A DNA stretch of 64,000 nt from M55B167 sp964406095 (GTDB taxonomy: Bacteria > Verrucomicrobiota > Kiritimatiellia > RFP12 > UBA1067). The stretch is taken from contig CAYOQJ010000036.1 of assembly GCA_964406095.1 (NCBI GenBank), positions 67,178 through 131,177 of the forward strand. Reading direction: 5' to 3'. The position numbers and the translations under genes were made by a program. Numbering within the stretch: the stretch's first letter is position 1; each line of letters starts with the position of its first letter. Under the pieces are notes generated by a model. That model did no database searches. It saw nothing but the letters and a program-made list of their open reading frames with translations, and had not been told where the DNA came from. Below, piece by piece: positions 43,325 through 53,600 of this stretch.

Positions 43325-44599
43325 TTAGGCTTTGCCAGGCACAGGTGCGTCGCCCTCCGGTGGCAGAGGTACGTCTTCGCCGGACTCAAAATCAAGCGCG
43401 GTAAAGGAGTTGTTCATGTTGTAATACTTTGAATCAGCATTACTCAGCAGATCCGACATGCGCACAGTCCCGCCGGTATAGGCCGCCAAAACCCCCATCA
43501 TTGTTGTAGCGGTTGCCATAGCGACCTGTTCACCTTCCTGCACAAAATTACCGCTAATCAAACCGGAGAGAAAATCGAAATGCTCCATTATGAGTCCGTT
43601 GCTGTCCCGCCCCTTGGTAGCCTCCTCATCATAGGCAATTTCTTTTCCGTCAAAGCGCTTGATTTTACCTAGCACATCGACAGTTCCTTTTTCGCCTGCC
43701 AGTGAGGTGCAACAGCGGTCGGAGCAACCGTTAATTTGTCGGGCAATGGCATGAATATGAAGATCATTATCATAGTTATAATCGACACTAAAACAATCAT
43801 AGATATTGCCGATAACTCGGCGATGACGGGCACCGATACCCATAGCTGTTTTAGGGTAGCGTCCGATGAACCAATTAGCGAGGTCCACTTCATGAATTGC
43901 CTGCTCGGTGAAGTGGTCGCCGGACATCTCTTTAAACATATACCAGCTGGCGGCCATATAGGAAGCATTGGTATCTTCGGATCGACGTGGGTGCATATAG
44001 CCACTCTGGTTCATGCCTCCGTGGCAACGGTAAACGGTACCGCCGCGAATAGCACCGATGACACCATCACGAATAGGCTTGATCTGGCGCAATGCGCGAT
44101 TATTGTGTCGATGCACTGTACCGGCCAGGATTGAAAGATTGGCCGCCTTGGCCTTTGCCACAACCCCGAGAAAAGCGCGTATTCCGGCTGGATCGGTGGC
44201 GATCGGTTTTTCGGCGAAAATATGTTTTCCTGCTTTGACACACGCCTCAGCGTGCAAGGCGCGAAAGATAGGCGGAGCTGCGAGCAAGACGATTTCGGCA
44301 TCGCTTTCCATTACTTTCCGATAACCTGAGGCACCGCCAAATGCGTATTTATCATCACAGCCGTGCTGTTTGCAGATCTTTTGCGCTTTATCCACAAAAA
44401 AATCGGCGGCGGCAACCAGAACAGCTTTACACCCCATACGTTCTGCTGCCTTTGTTATATCACACACGGCTCCTGAACCACGTCCACCGCAGCCGACCAC
44501 CGCAAATTTGAAAATTCTCTGATTCTGCCCCATCATAAACTGCGGAGCCGCAACTGTCATTCCGGTAGCGGCCACAAATGAACGTCGTGACAATTTCAT
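43325..44599 (-). CDS. Secreted Gfo/Idh/MocA-family oxidoreductase
   Basis: 424 residues with twin-arginine signal (LSRRSFVAATGMTVAAPQ). NAD(P)-binding VVGCGGRGSGAV at the start of the mature protein and the catalytic HIFAEKPIATDPAG are diagnostic. FTEQAIHEVDLANWFIG fits the C-terminal domain. Such exported members usually carry a tightly bound cofactor, and they are very common in planctomycetes and verrucomicrobia. Cotranscribed with the TIM-barrel protein downstream. The substrate is unknown. Confidence 0.9.
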   Translation of the reverse strand: MKLSRRSFVAATGMTVAAPQFMMGQNQRIFKFAVVGCGGRGSGAVCDITKAAERMGCKAVLVAAADFFVDKAQKICKQHGCDDKYAFGGASGYRKVMESDAEIVLLAAPPIFRALHAEACVKAGKHIFAEKPIATDPAGIRAFLGVVAKAKAANLSILAGTVHRHNNRALRQIKPIRDGVIGAIRGGTVYRCHGGMNQSGYMHPRRSEDTNASYMAASWYMFKEMSGDHFTEQAIHEVDLANWFIGRYPKTAMGIGARHRRVIGNIYDCFSVDYNYDNDLHIHAIARQINGCSDRCCTSLAGEKGTVDVLGKIKRFDGKEIAYDEEATKGRDSNGLIMEHFDFLSGLISGNFVQEGEQVAMATATTMMGVLAAYTGGTVRMSDLLSNADSKYYNMNNSFTALDFESGEDVPLPPEGDAPVPGKA

Positions 44600-44947
44600 T
44601 CTATTCCCTTTTTTTGGTTAATGTTCAGATAAATACTATGGTCTTGCGAAATATCGACAGGCAACAATCACTCAAACTGGTTAAATGCCAGATCACTGAG
44701 AATACCAAGAAGGATTATCATTTCTACACTGCTCTTATTATGTCGCGTAAAAGAGTAAAAGTCAAAAGCAATTTTGTACCTTTAATTTTTTAGAGAGAAG
44801 CGTTGCATTGATTTTTTAACCTGCTTCAATAGAATGTTGTTTAACAGCCGGGGTTGAAGTTTGTTTTTCGCTACGGCTCCTGCGAGATAGTATAAAAGCA
44901 GCGGGGTCTCTTTGTTGTTGTATAACAGTTAATTATGTGAGGTTGTT
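44600..44947. other. Intergenic, AT-rich
   Basis: 348 bp between the oxidoreductase start and the truncated beta-helix gene. A short plus-strand frame (44578-44793) overlaps the oxidoreductase start and shows no family features. The promoters of both neighbouring genes must lie here, but none can be assigned with confidence. Confidence 0.35.
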
Positions 44948-45319
44948 ATGAGAAAGTTACAAAATGTAAGACAATCGTCTCTTAAAATCACCTTGATCGC
45001 AAGTGTAGCTCTAGCCGCAATCTGTTCTACGGCTCAGAATCTCTGGAACGGCAGTTTCAGTGGCGATTGGGGCAACGCCGCCAACTGGGACAACTCGTCA
45101 ACCTTCGGCCCCGGCAAGCAGATTATCTTTCATACGTCCGATGCTACAAATCTGGAGACATACCTCGGCTCATCGGCCAGAACAATTGGAGGGTTGCTTT
45201 TCACCGCCGATGTCGACAGCGATGTGGCAGTGATCACCGCCTCAAGTGTAGCAACCGACGGCAGCAAGCGGATTCTCTTCTCACGCGCTCCAGACGGTAC
45301 AATTATGCTGGTACGTTAA
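44948..45319 (+). CDS. Truncated secreted beta-helix / autotransporter-repeat protein
   Basis: 123 residues. Signal peptide (KITLIASVALAAICSTAQ) followed by NLWNGSFSGDWGNAANWDNS, the opening motif of large beta-helix surface proteins; the intact 1,175-residue protein at 50698 opens with a similar WSGSAGGYWADASNW. After about 100 residues the frame stops, with pgpA starting some 50 nt on. It looks like the N-terminal remnant of a longer surface protein, but could be expressed as a short secreted protein. Ribosome-binding site GAGG precedes the ATG. Confidence 0.65.
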   Translation: MRKLQNVRQSSLKITLIASVALAAICSTAQNLWNGSFSGDWGNAANWDNSSTFGPGKQIIFHTSDATNLETYLGSSARTIGGLLFTADVDSDVAVITASSVATDGSKRILFSRAPDGTIMLVR

Positions 45320-45370
45320 GATTGATTCGTAGTTGCACACACCACCGTGCTACGTTATAATTCAGAGGTC

Positions 45371-45862
45371 ATGAGTTTAATACCCGGCAATACCACTTGG
45401 CAGCGGACAAATGTTTTCGTCGCCACTGGATTCGGAATCGGCCTGATCGCACCATTTGCACCAGGCACATTCGGAACGTTGCCGGGTGTCGCACTGGCCT
45501 ACGTGCTGAGCACCCGGTCGGTTACGACTCAGGTAATAACAGCACTCGTACTGACTCTGCTGGCAATCCCCATCTGTCATGTTGCCGAAAAGGTGTTGCA
45601 GAAGAAGGATGACGGTCGAATCTGCGCTGATGAGTGGATGCTATTTCCTCTCTGTATCATCGGCATTCCCCTGCACCAAATGCTTCTGCTCCTACCGGTG
45701 TTTTTTGTTGTTGCCCGAATCTGCGACATCATCAAACCGCCGCCCGCCAACGTACTTCAGAAAATCAATGGCGGAGTGGGCATTGTGATCGACGATTTTG
45801 TCGCCTCATTCTATGCACTGGCACTTAACCATCTTATTTATCGCTGCTGGCTGATCTATTGA
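45371..45862 (+). CDS. pgpA: Phosphatidylglycerophosphatase A
   Basis: 163-residue inner-membrane phosphatase that makes phosphatidylglycerol from its phosphate. PgpA signatures are GTFGTLPGVALAYVL, DGRICADEWMLFPL and DIIKPPPANVLQKI followed by GGVGIVIDDFVASFYA. ATG 45371 follows AGAGG; an in-frame GTG at 45347 would add eight residues. The acidic residues of the active site are intact. It starts about 50 nt after the truncated beta-helix gene. Confidence 0.88.
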   Translation: MSLIPGNTTWQRTNVFVATGFGIGLIAPFAPGTFGTLPGVALAYVLSTRSVTTQVITALVLTLLAIPICHVAEKVLQKKDDGRICADEWMLFPLCIIGIPLHQMLLLLPVFFVVARICDIIKPPPANVLQKINGGVGIVIDDFVASFYALALNHLIYRCWLIY

Positions 45863-46011
45863 CTGATTCTGCCATTCATCACTCTTCGTCCCGCATGTGC
45901 AGTGCCACGCACACCGCAATTGAGTTAGCGTAGAGTATTAGTGCGCAATTTTTCAATACACATGTATATTCTACCCTTTCTTTTATTTCAAAACATCTTC
46001 ACCTCGACACT

Positions 46012-47340
46012 TCAGCTCCACTGGCGATCGTTGGCCCACTCTTTATCCCACGCATCGGTGGAGTTCCACGGCTCAGGGAAATCAAGATGGCGCTTAGCTT
46101 TAATTAATTCCTCATTGAGAGCCTCGATTCCGAGACCGGGAGCATGTGGCACATTGATGTATCCATCACTGATCAACGGTTTTGGCAATCCGGTTACGAT
46201 ATCATCCCACCAGGGCACATCCACTGAGTGCACCTCGAGCGCCGTGAAATTACGCGTAGCCGCCGCGACGTGCACCGCCGCCATACAGGTTATGGGACTC
46301 TCCGCCATGTGAATGGCCATTGCGACACCGAAATCCTCGGCCATGTCCCCCACCTTCTTGGTCTCCATAATGCCGCCGGCTGAAAGAAGATCGGGATGAA
46401 TAACCGCCAGCGAGCCCGATTGCAGCAACGGCAAAAAATTCTCTTTGAGATAAATATCTTCACCGGTGCCAAGGGGCGTGCAGGTCGCCTGCGCCAAACG
46501 CGCATATTGACCGGTCATCTGCCACGGAAGCGGATCCTCCATCCATGCCAGGTTGAATTTTTCGAGTCGCCGCCCCAGCTTGATGCAATCTTCCAAAGGA
46601 ATATGGCCGATATGGTCGATGGCCAATGGAATCTCATAACCGATCTCAGTACGCACATCCGCCATATACTGCTCGAGATAATCGAAGCCTTTTTCTGTAA
46701 TGTGAATGCCGGTAAAGGGATGGGCTGTATTAAAAAGATCATAGGCCTCGCCCCGCATCGCGCGCGGATCGATTGATCCATGAGGAGTCGTGAAAACCGT
46801 GCGCTTGTATTCGCGCATCTTTTCAAGAAAGCCCAGAGGAGCACTCAAACAACCGGGCTGGTCGATCAGCATCTCAATTCCTAAATCCATCTTGAGAAAG
46901 GTAAAACCCTGAGCCATCCGATTTTTCAAGGCAAGCCCCATATCGCGTCCACCACCCTCGGAATCGGTATCGCAGTAAATGCGCACTTTATCGCGGAACT
47001 TACCGCCGAGCAGTTGCCAGACCGGCACTCCCCATGCTTTACCAGCCAGATCCCACAAGGCGACTTCGATGCCGCAGACTCCGCCAGCCTGTCGCGAATG
47101 CCCGCCGAACTGTTTGATGCGCCGAAATATTTTCTCCACATTGCAGGGATTCTCGCCGAGAATGCGGCTTTTCAGCATGGCCGCGTAGGTACGGCTGGAT
47201 GCATCGCGCACCTCTCCGTAACCAATCAAACCCTGATTAGTGTAGAGCTTGATCAAAGTACAACGCTTGGGAGCGCCGTCGATATCCGCGAAGCGCATAT
47301 CGGTTATTTTCAATGTAGATGGATCAATTTTTTTGGACAT
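46012..47340 (-). CDS. Enolase-superfamily sugar acid dehydratase (mandelate racemase/muconate lactonizing group)
   Basis: 442 residues. N-terminal capping domain, then a barrel with FLKMDLG (Lys base), AIDHIGHIPLEDC and AWMEDPLPW (Asp and Glu metal ligands), GTGEDIY (third Glu) and a late AIHMAESP (His). This pattern fits mandelate racemase-type dehydratases of aldonic or uronic acids. ATG 47340 has AAGGA 6 nt upstream; the in-frame start at 47364 adds eight residues. It is last in the minus-strand order GH10, LamG, MFS, SDR, RraA, dehydratase. Confidence 0.88.
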   Translation of the reverse strand: MSKKIDPSTLKITDMRFADIDGAPKRCTLIKLYTNQGLIGYGEVRDASSRTYAAMLKSRILGENPCNVEKIFRRIKQFGGHSRQAGGVCGIEVALWDLAGKAWGVPVWQLLGGKFRDKVRIYCDTDSEGGGRDMGLALKNRMAQGFTFLKMDLGIEMLIDQPGCLSAPLGFLEKMREYKRTVFTTPHGSIDPRAMRGEAYDLFNTAHPFTGIHITEKGFDYLEQYMADVRTEIGYEIPLAIDHIGHIPLEDCIKLGRRLEKFNLAWMEDPLPWQMTGQYARLAQATCTPLGTGEDIYLKENFLPLLQSGSLAVIHPDLLSAGGIMETKKVGDMAEDFGVAMAIHMAESPITCMAAVHVAAATRNFTALEVHSVDVPWWDDIVTGLPKPLISDGYINVPHAPGLGIEALNEELIKAKRHLDFPEPWNSTDAWDKEWANDRQWS

Positions 47341-47515
47341 ATAAATCCTTATTTTTAGTCTCACACGAACTTAGTTGTATCGCTAAAAATTCCCGATGCT
47401 CAAGTGTACGTTTGTCATTAGAGTTTCAGCGCTTGGTAATTTAAGTGATTAACGACCCCGCAACGCGGGGATAAAGTACCAAGTGCAATTTTCGCGGAGA
47501 TTCGTGAAAAAACTC

Positions 47516-48226
47516 TTAGAAATAGCCGCCTTTTTCGGTAATCTCATGCACGGAATCGCCATCAGCCACCCAGCCGAAGATTTTTTTCTCGTTTGCGCGG
47601 ATTTCCTCGGCACGCACCAACACTTCATAGGCGATATCACGCGGCACCACAACAACTCCGTCGCAATCGGCGAAGACCACATCACCCGGTTTGATCACAA
47701 CATCGCCGATCTGAACCGGTATCTGATAGTGTGTGATCAGACAGCGTCCGAGTGAACCATTCGGTGAGCGATATTTATAATAAACTGGAAAATCCTTATC
47801 AAGTATCTGCTTGGTATCACGGATACCGCCGTCGATTACAGCGGCGCGCACACCCATGCCATGCGCGGTGGCGGTCATCACTCCGCCCCAGAGTGTCGCA
47901 CGTTCGTCATTGGAGGTGTCCCATACAACAAAGGCATCCGCGTGCATCTCATCCAGCATCTGCGCACGAAAGGTCATCTCTCCGGTAATTTTGACATTAG
48001 GAGCGCTTTTAACAGTAAAGGCGATTCCCGCTTTAACATGCTCATCTTTGAGCGGACGCAGATAACCAGGCAGCGACTGATCAAGCAGGGCGTGTTCGCG
48101 CAACACATCGCTGATCGCTCCAGTGTAGAGCTGTTCATAACGCGCCAGCAACTCACTGACCGGAATTGGAAAATCGCGGATTGAGACGTATTCGCGCGCC
48201 GCGATCAGCCGTTCAAGATTCATCAT
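47516..48226 (-). CDS. RraA-family protein (aldolase or decarboxylase-like)
   Basis: 236 residues in the RraA/HMG-CHA aldolase fold. WGGVMTATAHGMGVRAAVIDGG then IRDTKQI and VVFADCDGVVVVPRDIA are the conserved blocks. In catabolic clusters this family often splits or decarboxylates keto acids. ATG 48226 with AAGGAAG upstream is preferred to an in-frame start at 48274, which also has an AAAGG site. It lies between the SDR and dehydratase genes. Confidence 0.85.
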   Translation of the reverse strand: MMNLERLIAAREYVSIRDFPIPVSELLARYEQLYTGAISDVLREHALLDQSLPGYLRPLKDEHVKAGIAFTVKSAPNVKITGEMTFRAQMLDEMHADAFVVWDTSNDERATLWGGVMTATAHGMGVRAAVIDGGIRDTKQILDKDFPVYYKYRSPNGSLGRCLITHYQIPVQIGDVVIKPGDVVFADCDGVVVVPRDIAYEVLVRAEEIRANEKKIFGWVADGDSVHEITEKGGYF

Positions 48227-48406
48227 CTTTGCTTCCTTTTGAAGCAATCCTTCCTCTTTTTTTCCTTCACTCATAAATACAACCTTTGTTTGTTTTAAAT
48301 TCTCTCTTCTTGCTTCATAGAAGCAACCCTACAGCCTCCGGCGTTTAGTGCGAAGCAAATTCACATTCCACCTTCTACATTCCACTTCTCACAAAATCCC
48401 CACTCG

Positions 48407-48500
48407 CCATTTGCTTGCCACGGCGTAGTTCCGCTTGCGGGACGAAGACGGGCCATTTGCTTGCCACGGCGTAGTTCCGCTTGCGGGACGAAGACGGGCC
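48407..48500. repeat. 46-bp tandem repeat, two copies
   Basis: Copies start with CCATTTGCTTGCCACGGCG at 48407 and 48453, and each includes TTCCGCTTGCGGGACGAAG. The sequence sits just past the SDR stop on the minus strand. An adjacent stretch (48366-48392) has the TTCCACCTTCTACATTCCAC-type short repeat also seen at 56105-56130. Confidence 0.85.
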
Positions 48501-48508
48501 ACTTCTTA

Positions 48509-49285
48509 TCACATAACCGCCATGCCGCCATCGACCGCGATGGTGGTGCCGTTGATATAGCGTCCGGCCTGCGAACAGAGCAGTAACGCCGCGCCGGCGG
48601 CATCACGCGGTTCCGCAAAATCTCGCACCGGAATCAGATTACGAACCTTTTCCGCATAATCTATATCTGACAACGCCGCATGATTGCGAATCGTATTGAA
48701 AACTCCCGGAGCGATATTGTTGACAGTAATTCCATCAGGAGCAGTTATCCGAGAAAGATTTCGCACCAAATTCTCCAATGCCGATTTACTGGCAGCGTAT
48801 ACCGGCATCTCAACGTGCGGTTTGCGCTCCTGAACACTGCCAATCGCAACCATGCGCCCCCATCCTTTCGCTTTCATAGCGGGATGGGCTAACTGAAACA
48901 GTTGCAACACCGAGTGGAAATTCACCTGCATCTGCGTCAGCGCATCATCAGGTGTTACATCAAGCCAGTGTTTGCGCATTTGCACAGATGCGTTGGCAAT
49001 CACAATATCAGGTGCACCTATAGTTGCAACCGCATCCTGCAAAATTTTGGAGACCATACCCGCTTCACTCAAATTACCGATAACCGCACCGCTCCCGGGT
49101 GCAAATTGCCGCACCTCCTTTAAAGTGCTTTCAAGTGCCTCATCCAGACAGAGATCATGCAATATCACGGTGGCACCGTACTGCGCAAAAGCCAGTGCTA
49201 TCCCATATCCAATGCCACGCGCTGATCCTGTTATAAGCGCTGTATGACCTTGCATAGAAAACATATTTTTATCCTTATCATTCAT
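48509..49285 (-). CDS. Short-chain dehydrogenase/reductase
   Basis: 258 residues. NAD(P)-binding TGSARGIGYGIALAF, the structural DIVIANAS, catalytic Ser in GSVQER and Tyr-x-x-x-Lys in YAASKSALENL. C-terminal GRYINGTTIAVDGG is typical. Likely oxidises a sugar-acid intermediate in the catabolic cluster. Start 49285. Confidence 0.9.
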   Translation of the reverse strand: MNDKDKNMFSMQGHTALITGSARGIGYGIALAFAQYGATVILHDLCLDEALESTLKEVRQFAPGSGAVIGNLSEAGMVSKILQDAVATIGAPDIVIANASVQMRKHWLDVTPDDALTQMQVNFHSVLQLFQLAHPAMKAKGWGRMVAIGSVQERKPHVEMPVYAASKSALENLVRNLSRITAPDGITVNNIAPGVFNTIRNHAALSDIDYAEKVRNLIPVRDFAEPRDAAGAALLLCSQAGRYINGTTIAVDGGMAVM

Positions 49286-49311
49286 AGTTTCAACCTTCTC
49301 AAAACTGTCAT

Positions 49312-49345
49312 TTTTGTGGACTCAGTGGACTTTATGGACATTCCA
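49312..49345. repeat. 9-bp periodic TCCA array
   Basis: On the minus strand: GTCCATAAAG, then TCCACTGAG, then TCCAC, a degenerate 9-bp period between the MFS and SDR genes. The neighbouring bases to 49395 are repetitive AT- and TCC-rich sequence (CATCCCTTATAATTCATCC-type). Confidence 0.55.
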
Positions 49346-49415
49346 TTCTGAACTTTCCATATCCTACAAACCTTCATCCCTTATAATTCATCCCTTATGA
49401 TTCATCCTTAATAGC

Positions 49416-50687
49416 TCAAGCACTAACATCCTCAGCATCCGCATGATCGGCTTTAAACCAGAGTGAACGTCCGATGAGAATAATCAGACCACCGATAAGA
49501 TAGGCCAGCGAAAGTGAACCAAGTCCTGTCGCGAGTCCGAGCGAACTTTTCATCATGCCTAGAATGGTCGGCGAAAACGCACCCACTAGAAAAGCGAAAG
49601 AGAGCATCAATCCGGTGGCAGAAGCGCGATATTGCGGCTTGATCACATCGAACAGTGATGCGAACAGATTTGAATCATAGATGCCCCGGAACAGACCAAA
49701 GATGCCCATCATCAGATAGCAGAGCGGTGCCGAACCGGTCAACGCCATGCCGAGGATGAACGGTGCCCCAAGCAGCAGCCCGAAAGCATTGGCTTCAAAA
49801 CGGATTGTTTTGCGTACAACGGCCCAGCGATCGGTCAGTTTGCCGCCGATCAGCACACCGAAGAAGGCACAGATATAATGATAAAAAACCGAAGAGAAGC
49901 CCGCTTTCTCCAACGGCAGTTCCAAATTCTGATTCAGATAGGTTGGCATCCAAGTGTGAAAACCGACATTCACATAGACCATGCAACCAAAGGCCAGTGC
50001 CAGGGTAATGGCAGAGCGTTTACTCAGAATATGCCTAATTGTTTTACCGACCGGCATACGCACTGCACCGTCGACATGCTTTTCGTTCGGGGTGTTGCGC
50101 ATAAAGATCAGTAGCACAAAGGCCCACAACACACCGATTCCTCCAAACAGAAAAAAAGGTGTCCGCCAGCCGAAACTTTTGCCTAAATAGGCCGAAAAGA
50201 AACCGCTGAAGGTTATTCCGGCATAGAGCGCGGTCTGATGAATCGAAAGAGCCATCGCCCGGCTGCTGTCATGAAAACGGCTCAGCAATGAGGTCGCCGG
50301 AGGATAGTAAAAAGCTTCACCGCCACCGGTGGCCATGCCGTAAAACACGATAAAAGCCAGCAGTCCGCCGCCCAGGCCAGTCAGCAGAGTGCCGGTGCTA
50401 AATACGATAATGCTGATAAGTATTTGTTTCTTACGTCGCATACGGTCACCCAAAAAACCGGCCAGCGGCACACAGATACCGTAGATCGCAATAAAGACAC
50501 TCTGAACCAATCCAGCCTGGGTGTCGCTCAGCTCAAGCGAATCCTGAATCAAAGGTAAAACCGCGTTATAAATCTGCCGGTTCCCCTGATGCAGAAAGAA
50601 AGCGATCCATAACAGTGTGACAAGCAGCCATTTGTATGACGGAGGCGGTTCGCCTCCGTCATTGCGATTCGGTTTCATAAAAATCAT
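49416..50687 (-). CDS. MFS transporter, probably for a sugar acid
   Basis: 423 residues, 12 hydrophobic segments. MFS signature after helix 2, GFLGDRMRRKKQILI, and DIKP..ASATGL region at helix 10-11. N-terminus LLVTLLWIAFFLHQGNRQIYN. The location among dehydratase and aldolase-like genes suggests hexuronate or aldonate import (ExuT-like ACS family), but the substrate is inferred from context. GGAT-type ribosome-binding site. The stop of the LamG gene is 11 nt upstream, so both are probably cotranscribed. Confidence 0.85.
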   Translation of the reverse strand: MIFMKPNRNDGGEPPPSYKWLLVTLLWIAFFLHQGNRQIYNAVLPLIQDSLELSDTQAGLVQSVFIAIYGICVPLAGFLGDRMRRKKQILISIIVFSTGTLLTGLGGGLLAFIVFYGMATGGGEAFYYPPATSLLSRFHDSSRAMALSIHQTALYAGITFSGFFSAYLGKSFGWRTPFFLFGGIGVLWAFVLLIFMRNTPNEKHVDGAVRMPVGKTIRHILSKRSAITLALAFGCMVYVNVGFHTWMPTYLNQNLELPLEKAGFSSVFYHYICAFFGVLIGGKLTDRWAVVRKTIRFEANAFGLLLGAPFILGMALTGSAPLCYLMMGIFGLFRGIYDSNLFASLFDVIKPQYRASATGLMLSFAFLVGAFSPTILGMMKSSLGLATGLGSLSLAYLIGGLIILIGRSLWFKADHADAEDVSA

Positions 50688-50697
50688 ATCAATCCCA

Positions 50698-53600
50698 TCA
50701 TTGTATTATGAACACTGTGCCGGACGGAAAGACACTCAAGCTCAGAGTTCCGCCATCCACGATAAATTTCTTCTCGAACGACTCATCCGCACCCTGCACG
50801 CTCCAGCCGTCAAAACCGGATGGTGCCAAAATCGAATCCGCGGAGAGCAGTGTCAGATGCCCGCTCACAAATCCGTCGGGCACCACCACGACACCCGCTG
50901 TCGGCAGGATCACATCTCCGGTTACGGTCAAGCCGCCCGACCCCGCACCGGCCGCGAAGCCGCCGCCTTCGCCGGTAACTGATCCTGAAAACAGCCCGCC
51001 GGTGCCATCGACTGTCAAACTTCCTGGGAAGAGCCCCTCTCCCAGATCAACGCCGCCTCCGCCACTCAGGGCTGCAACACTCTGCGATTCGCCGTTCAGA
51101 TTTACCGATGCGCCGGAATTTACATTCAAAACGGTAGTCACAGGTAGCTTGTCCGCTCCAAAACGCATGACCGCAAGCACCTGCCGGTGTGTCAAAGGCG
51201 CATCAAAGATCTCAACTTCGTCGATGTTACCTCCAAACCGTTTATCGGCCGGCTGTTCCATGCGCCCGATATAAAAGTAATCCTGAGTAACAATAAGCGT
51301 TCTGGAATATATGTCTTGATTCACTGCGACTCCATCGATATACAGAGTTCGCATAGAAGTGGCAGGATCATAGACCGCCGCGACATGATGCCAGCCAGCC
51401 ACACCCGTTCCAAAATTAAATCCATCCACATCATAACTTTCAAGCGCAACCCCCGCATTGGTATAACGCACACCTAATCTTCCATCAGAAGTGCGTGTCA
51501 ATCTGATTACATGGCAGGCGCTGTGTTCCGTCTTGCCTAAAAACAGCGCAGCACTCTGAGGATCTGCTCCCCATGTCGGTTTTAGCCACATTGAGAAGGT
51601 TGCCGCCGAGTTGTTCATCGGCATTAAAGCGGGGAAGACGCTGTTAGTCCAGGCCAGATAACCCGATGCCAGGGCGCTACCCTGCCGTGCGTCAGGGGAC
51701 ACGGAGGCGTTTTCAAACGCCGTCAGATCGTAACCGTTGCCGCTGCTGTCCTGCCCGGGCTGAGACGCATTGTCAAAGCTGTACCGTGCAATTGGCGCGG
51801 GAATACCGAGCACACTTTGCAGACTCTGCACCTGTGACGCGCTCAGAACGCAATCAAAGATGGCCACCTCATCCATCAACCCGTCATAATAGTTCGCAGT
51901 GCTGTAGCCGGTGCCCCCCAGTTGAAAAAGCAGACTTGCAATGTTCAGATCCGTTGAGCGTGTGTCCATAGCTTTCAAGACACCGTCGATATAGACCTTT
52001 CGAGTACGGGTTAAACCGTCATAGGTGGAAACGATCAGGTGCCAGCCCGAGCTGACCGCGTCATCAAAGAGATCAACCCCGGCGTCTACAATGAGGTTGT
52101 TGCCTATGTTTGAAACAAGAATATTAGTAGTGGTATTGAAGCGGCATATGCAGCTTTCGCCACTTTTAGTGGTCGGATTACCCCAATGCAGAACTGCTCC
52201 CTGATAGTTGCCAATATCGGGATTACACCAGGCCGCAAAGGTATAGGAGCTGTTGCCGACCGGCATGGTCGCGGGAACTCCGGTCGGGTAGCGCAAACGA
52301 TCCTGGTCAACCGATTCGAATTTCGCAGCTCCGCCGAGCAGACCAGTCGCACTGTATGCAGGCGAATTGACCGCATCCAGATCATAACCATTGCCGCTGC
52401 TGTCACGACCGAGATTGTTGGGGTCGTCAAAACGGTACCATGCGACCGGCGCGGGATAATCCGCATCATTCAGCGAAATGGTGCCTTCTATCACCTCTGT
52501 TGAGCCGGTATAGCTGCTGCCTCCCGCCAGTGTCAGATCATAATCCGCACCGCGTTTTTCAAAACGACCATTGCCGCAGATTGATGAATAAAAAACGGTC
52601 GATGTCGGGAAACCCGTACCTTGCACGGCAAAAACAGCATCATCGTCGAGTTCGATTGCCCCTGCCGCGCCCGCTCCCGCCAGAGTAGCGACACTCTGTT
52701 CACCGAAGAGTCGCAGCCGCCCATTGAAGCCCACCTCCACCATGGTATCTTCCGGCAGCATGTTGTTAAACCCCAGTAGATCCGGTGTCTGAGAGTCGAC
52801 ACGCACTGCGGCGAGTTGCGATGCACTCATAGCATAGTCGGCGATAACGAAATCATCGATCAACCCTTTATATAAATCATCCGACCAGCCCTTCCCAAGC
52901 GTAAAATTGTCGGGCTCAACATTAATAATTCCACCGACAAACGATTCCCACGACAACACACCGTCGATATAAAACATATAGCGTCCGCCGGTGTAAATCA
53001 CCGCGAAGTGATGCCATCCACCATCCATCAGATTTCCAGCAAAAGGCACATATCTGTTATTTTTCCAGTTAGTATACAAAAACGGAGCTGCAGAAGACGG
53101 ATCATCGAAGCGCATGCCATTACAAGCGTACCTGCCATAATACTGCCCCCAGCCGAAGAGCACTGCATTAAGTGGAATATCAGCGGCCGGTTTGAACCAG
53201 AACGCGATTGTGAATGGCATATTGTTAGTCGGAATCCCCTCAATTTTCTTTTCGGCTCCGACACCCCTCAGATAAGCTCCATTATCCAGCGCAAGCACCG
53301 CACCGCGCTCGGCATCCTGCACCTGCCATTGCGAGGGTGTTCCTTCCGGCACTAAATCGTTGCTCAAAGGTCCGCTGTCCTCTCCGATCTTCTGCGCATC
53401 TTCGAAGCGCCACCACGCCACAATGCGACCCTGATGTCTGCCCATCTCAAGCACGCCGTTTTCAAGTCGCGCTTGCATGTCACACTCCTGAGGATTCATC
53501 AGAGTAAGCGTTTCGCCGCGAACCATCGACAGCACACCGGTGCCGTTTAGCGTCCCAGTCCAGTCCACACCCTCCCTGCTGCCGCCTATGAGCAGTTCAT

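Noticed and set aside
44578..44793. 71-codon plus-strand frame after the oxidoreductase start
   Set aside because: It overlaps the N-terminus of the oxidoreductase gene in antisense and has an unconvincing composition and no motif.
47456..47470. Hairpin CCCCGC-AAC-GCGGGG between RraA-family and dehydratase genes
   Set aside because: No T-run on either side; it may be an mRNA structure, but nothing decides it.
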